Shown here: positions 5,282 through 6,076 of the stretch, in pieces | Layout of the letters: the number at the start of each line of letters is the position of its first letter | How positions within the stretch are numbered: position 1 is the stretch's first letter | NCBI GenBank assembly: GCA_039808985.1 | Contig: JBDHUC010000054.1 | Coordinates: 1 to 6,076, forward strand | Source: SXRF01 sp039808985 | GTDB lineage: Bacteria; Pseudomonadota; Alphaproteobacteria; Rickettsiales; SXRF01 | Direction: 5' to 3' | DNA: 6,076 bases | Program-made: the position numbers and the translations under genes | Notes under the pieces: generated by a model | Seen by the model: only the letters and a program-made list of their open reading frames with translations | What the model was told of the DNA's origin: nothing | Database searches by the model: none

Positions 5282-6076
5282 CTATCTGTGATGGCCGCCA
5301 TTCCCGTTATAATTAGGTGGATAACTATTTGGAAAAGGGGGTGGGTAATTATGGGTTGGGTAGGAGTTCATTCTCATAAGATCACTTTGTTCTTTTGTTA
5401 ATTTTGTTTGTTCTTCCAGTAGTGTTTTGGTTGTGTAAGCTTGAGTGCTTTGATTAAGTTCTTCCTTGTATTTGGCATTTGCTGCATCAAGGTTATCTGC
5501 TGCTGGATACAGCGTACGTGCGTCAAGGCCAGCCATTGCTAAACTGTCTTTTATACGAGTATCTGCGATTTTAGGATCGAGCTCTAATTGGTTCATCCTA
5601 TCAAGAGATTTTATAGCGAAATTCTTATACGCAAGTGATGCTTCTTTTCCAAAAGCAGCCATAGCATCCTGCACATTTTCTTTTTCCGGGTATAACGCGC
5701 GCATATCAAGCCCGGCTTTTGCCAGGCTGGATTCTATAACAGGTTTTGCCTCGTCGGGAGTGATTTCTGCATACCTCATTTTATCAAGGTGTTTTGCGGC
5801 CCAGTTTTTATATGCCAATGCTACGTCCTGCTTAAAAGCAGCTATTGCTTCGTCTTCGTTTTTCGTTTTTGGATATAAATCCTGGTAGCCTATTACTGGA
5901 TAGTTCTCAATATCATTCTTTATACGATATACTGCATTGCCTGGATCAATTTCCCCTGACCGCATCCGGTGGAGTGAAAATTTGTCTCCTTCTAGAGCAA
6001 GTTGAACGGTATGATCCCTCTTTGGTGTAAACCTTACCCCGGCAACTCCAAGGAACATATTGAGAACATTGATACC
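5282..6076 (-). CDS. Unrecognised repeat protein, C-terminal part (5' end probably beyond the window)
   Basis: I do not recognise this family. The frame is open from the window edge to the stop at 5282-5284. The first ATG in it, at 6058, has no Shine-Dalgarno, and six in-frame codons precede it without a stop, so the true start is probably upstream. Numbered from that ATG, residues 29-212 hold three tandem repeats of 61-62 residues, mainly predicted helical and rich in charged residues. They are followed by a Gln/Lys/Glu-rich helical stretch (about 213-229) and a low-complexity tail (230-258) of Pro, Tyr, Asn, Gly and a final HHR. No transmembrane segment is evident in the visible part. The long helical repeats and disordered tail would suit a structural, surface or secreted protein, but nothing here proves that. 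A 97-base gap to the next gene and different character suggest it is not part of the lipid operon. Confidence 0.75.
   Translation of the reverse strand, partial: GINVLNMFLGVAGVRFTPKRDHTVQLALEGDKFSLHRMRSGEIDPGNAVYRIKNDIENYPVIGYQDLYPKTKNEDEAIAAFKQDVALAYKNWAAKHLDKMRYAEITPDEAKPVIESSLAKAGLDMRALYPEKENVQDAMAAFGKEASLAYKNFAIKSLDRMNQLELDPKIADTRIKDSLAMAGLDARTLYPAADNLDAANAKYKEELNQSTQAYTTKTLLEEQTKLTKEQSDLMRMNSYPTHNYPPPFPNSYPPNYNGNGGHHR
5423..5974 (-). repeat. Three tandem coding repeats of about 61 codons
   Basis: The units are 5789-5974 (62 codons), 5606-5788 (61) and 5423-5605 (61). Shared positions read roughly L-D-[KR]-M, then [EL]-[IL]-[DT]-P, an [IV]-[KE]-x-[SD]-[LI] helix, AGLD-x-R-x-LYP, an N-x-x-[DE]-A segment, and LAYKN-[FW]-A-x-K. 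LYP is in all three units; AGLD is in the last two and LAYKN in the first two. The third unit is most diverged at its end. Residues just before the first unit (VQLALEGDKFSLHRM) weakly echo the end of a unit, so more copies may lie upstream of the window. Confidence 0.85.

Noticed and set aside
5466..5888. Plus-strand open frame of 140 codons, Ser/Ala/Phe-rich with apparent repeats
   Set aside because: It mirrors the repeats of the minus-strand gene in the antisense frame, and there is no ribosome site or recognisable domain.

Overview
The window is a compact, one-directional block of Gram-negative bacterial chromosome. Every gene I can support lies on the minus strand, so reading order runs from position 6076 down to 1. 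The recognisable proteins are a proteobacterial-type diacylglycerol kinase, an LplT-like lysophospholipid flippase and an Aas-like acyltransferase/acyl-ACP synthetase, all inner-membrane lipid enzymes of bacteria with an outer membrane. Base composition is moderate (about 50% G+C in sampled parts of aas, about 39% in the small regulator gene). A (meta)genomic proteobacterium, perhaps an alphaproteobacterium, is my best guess, but the lineage cannot be fixed from this sequence.

Layout in transcription order: (1) 6076-5282, the C-terminal part of an unrecognised protein with three tandem repeats of about 61 residues and a Pro/Asn-rich tail, probably continuing beyond the window; (2) a 97-base AT-rich gap with four imperfect 8-base repeats and a possible weak promoter; (3) 5187-4141, an Ntn-hydrolase of the acid ceramidase/N-acylethanolamine acid amidase (NAAA) type; (4) 4139-3765, dgkA; (5) 3774-2473, lplT; (6) 2416-2150, a small XRE-family helix-turn-helix protein resembling a toxin-antitoxin antitoxin but without a toxin; (7) 2140 to the edge, aas, missing only its last few codons.

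Genes 3 to 7 look like one operon: 1 base separates 3 and 4, 4 and 5 overlap by 10 bases, 56 bases separate 5 and 6, and 9 bases separate 6 and 7. Together they suggest a membrane-lipid salvage module. DgkA returns diacylglycerol to phosphatidic acid, LplT moves lysophospholipid to the inner leaflet, and Aas activates free fatty acid on ACP and reacylates the lysolipid. The amidase could release fatty acid from an N-acylated lipid and so supply Aas; that link is inference. The most unusual points are this amidase in an lplT-aas operon, and the XRE gene inserted between lplT and aas, which in many bacteria are directly adjacent or fused into one protein.
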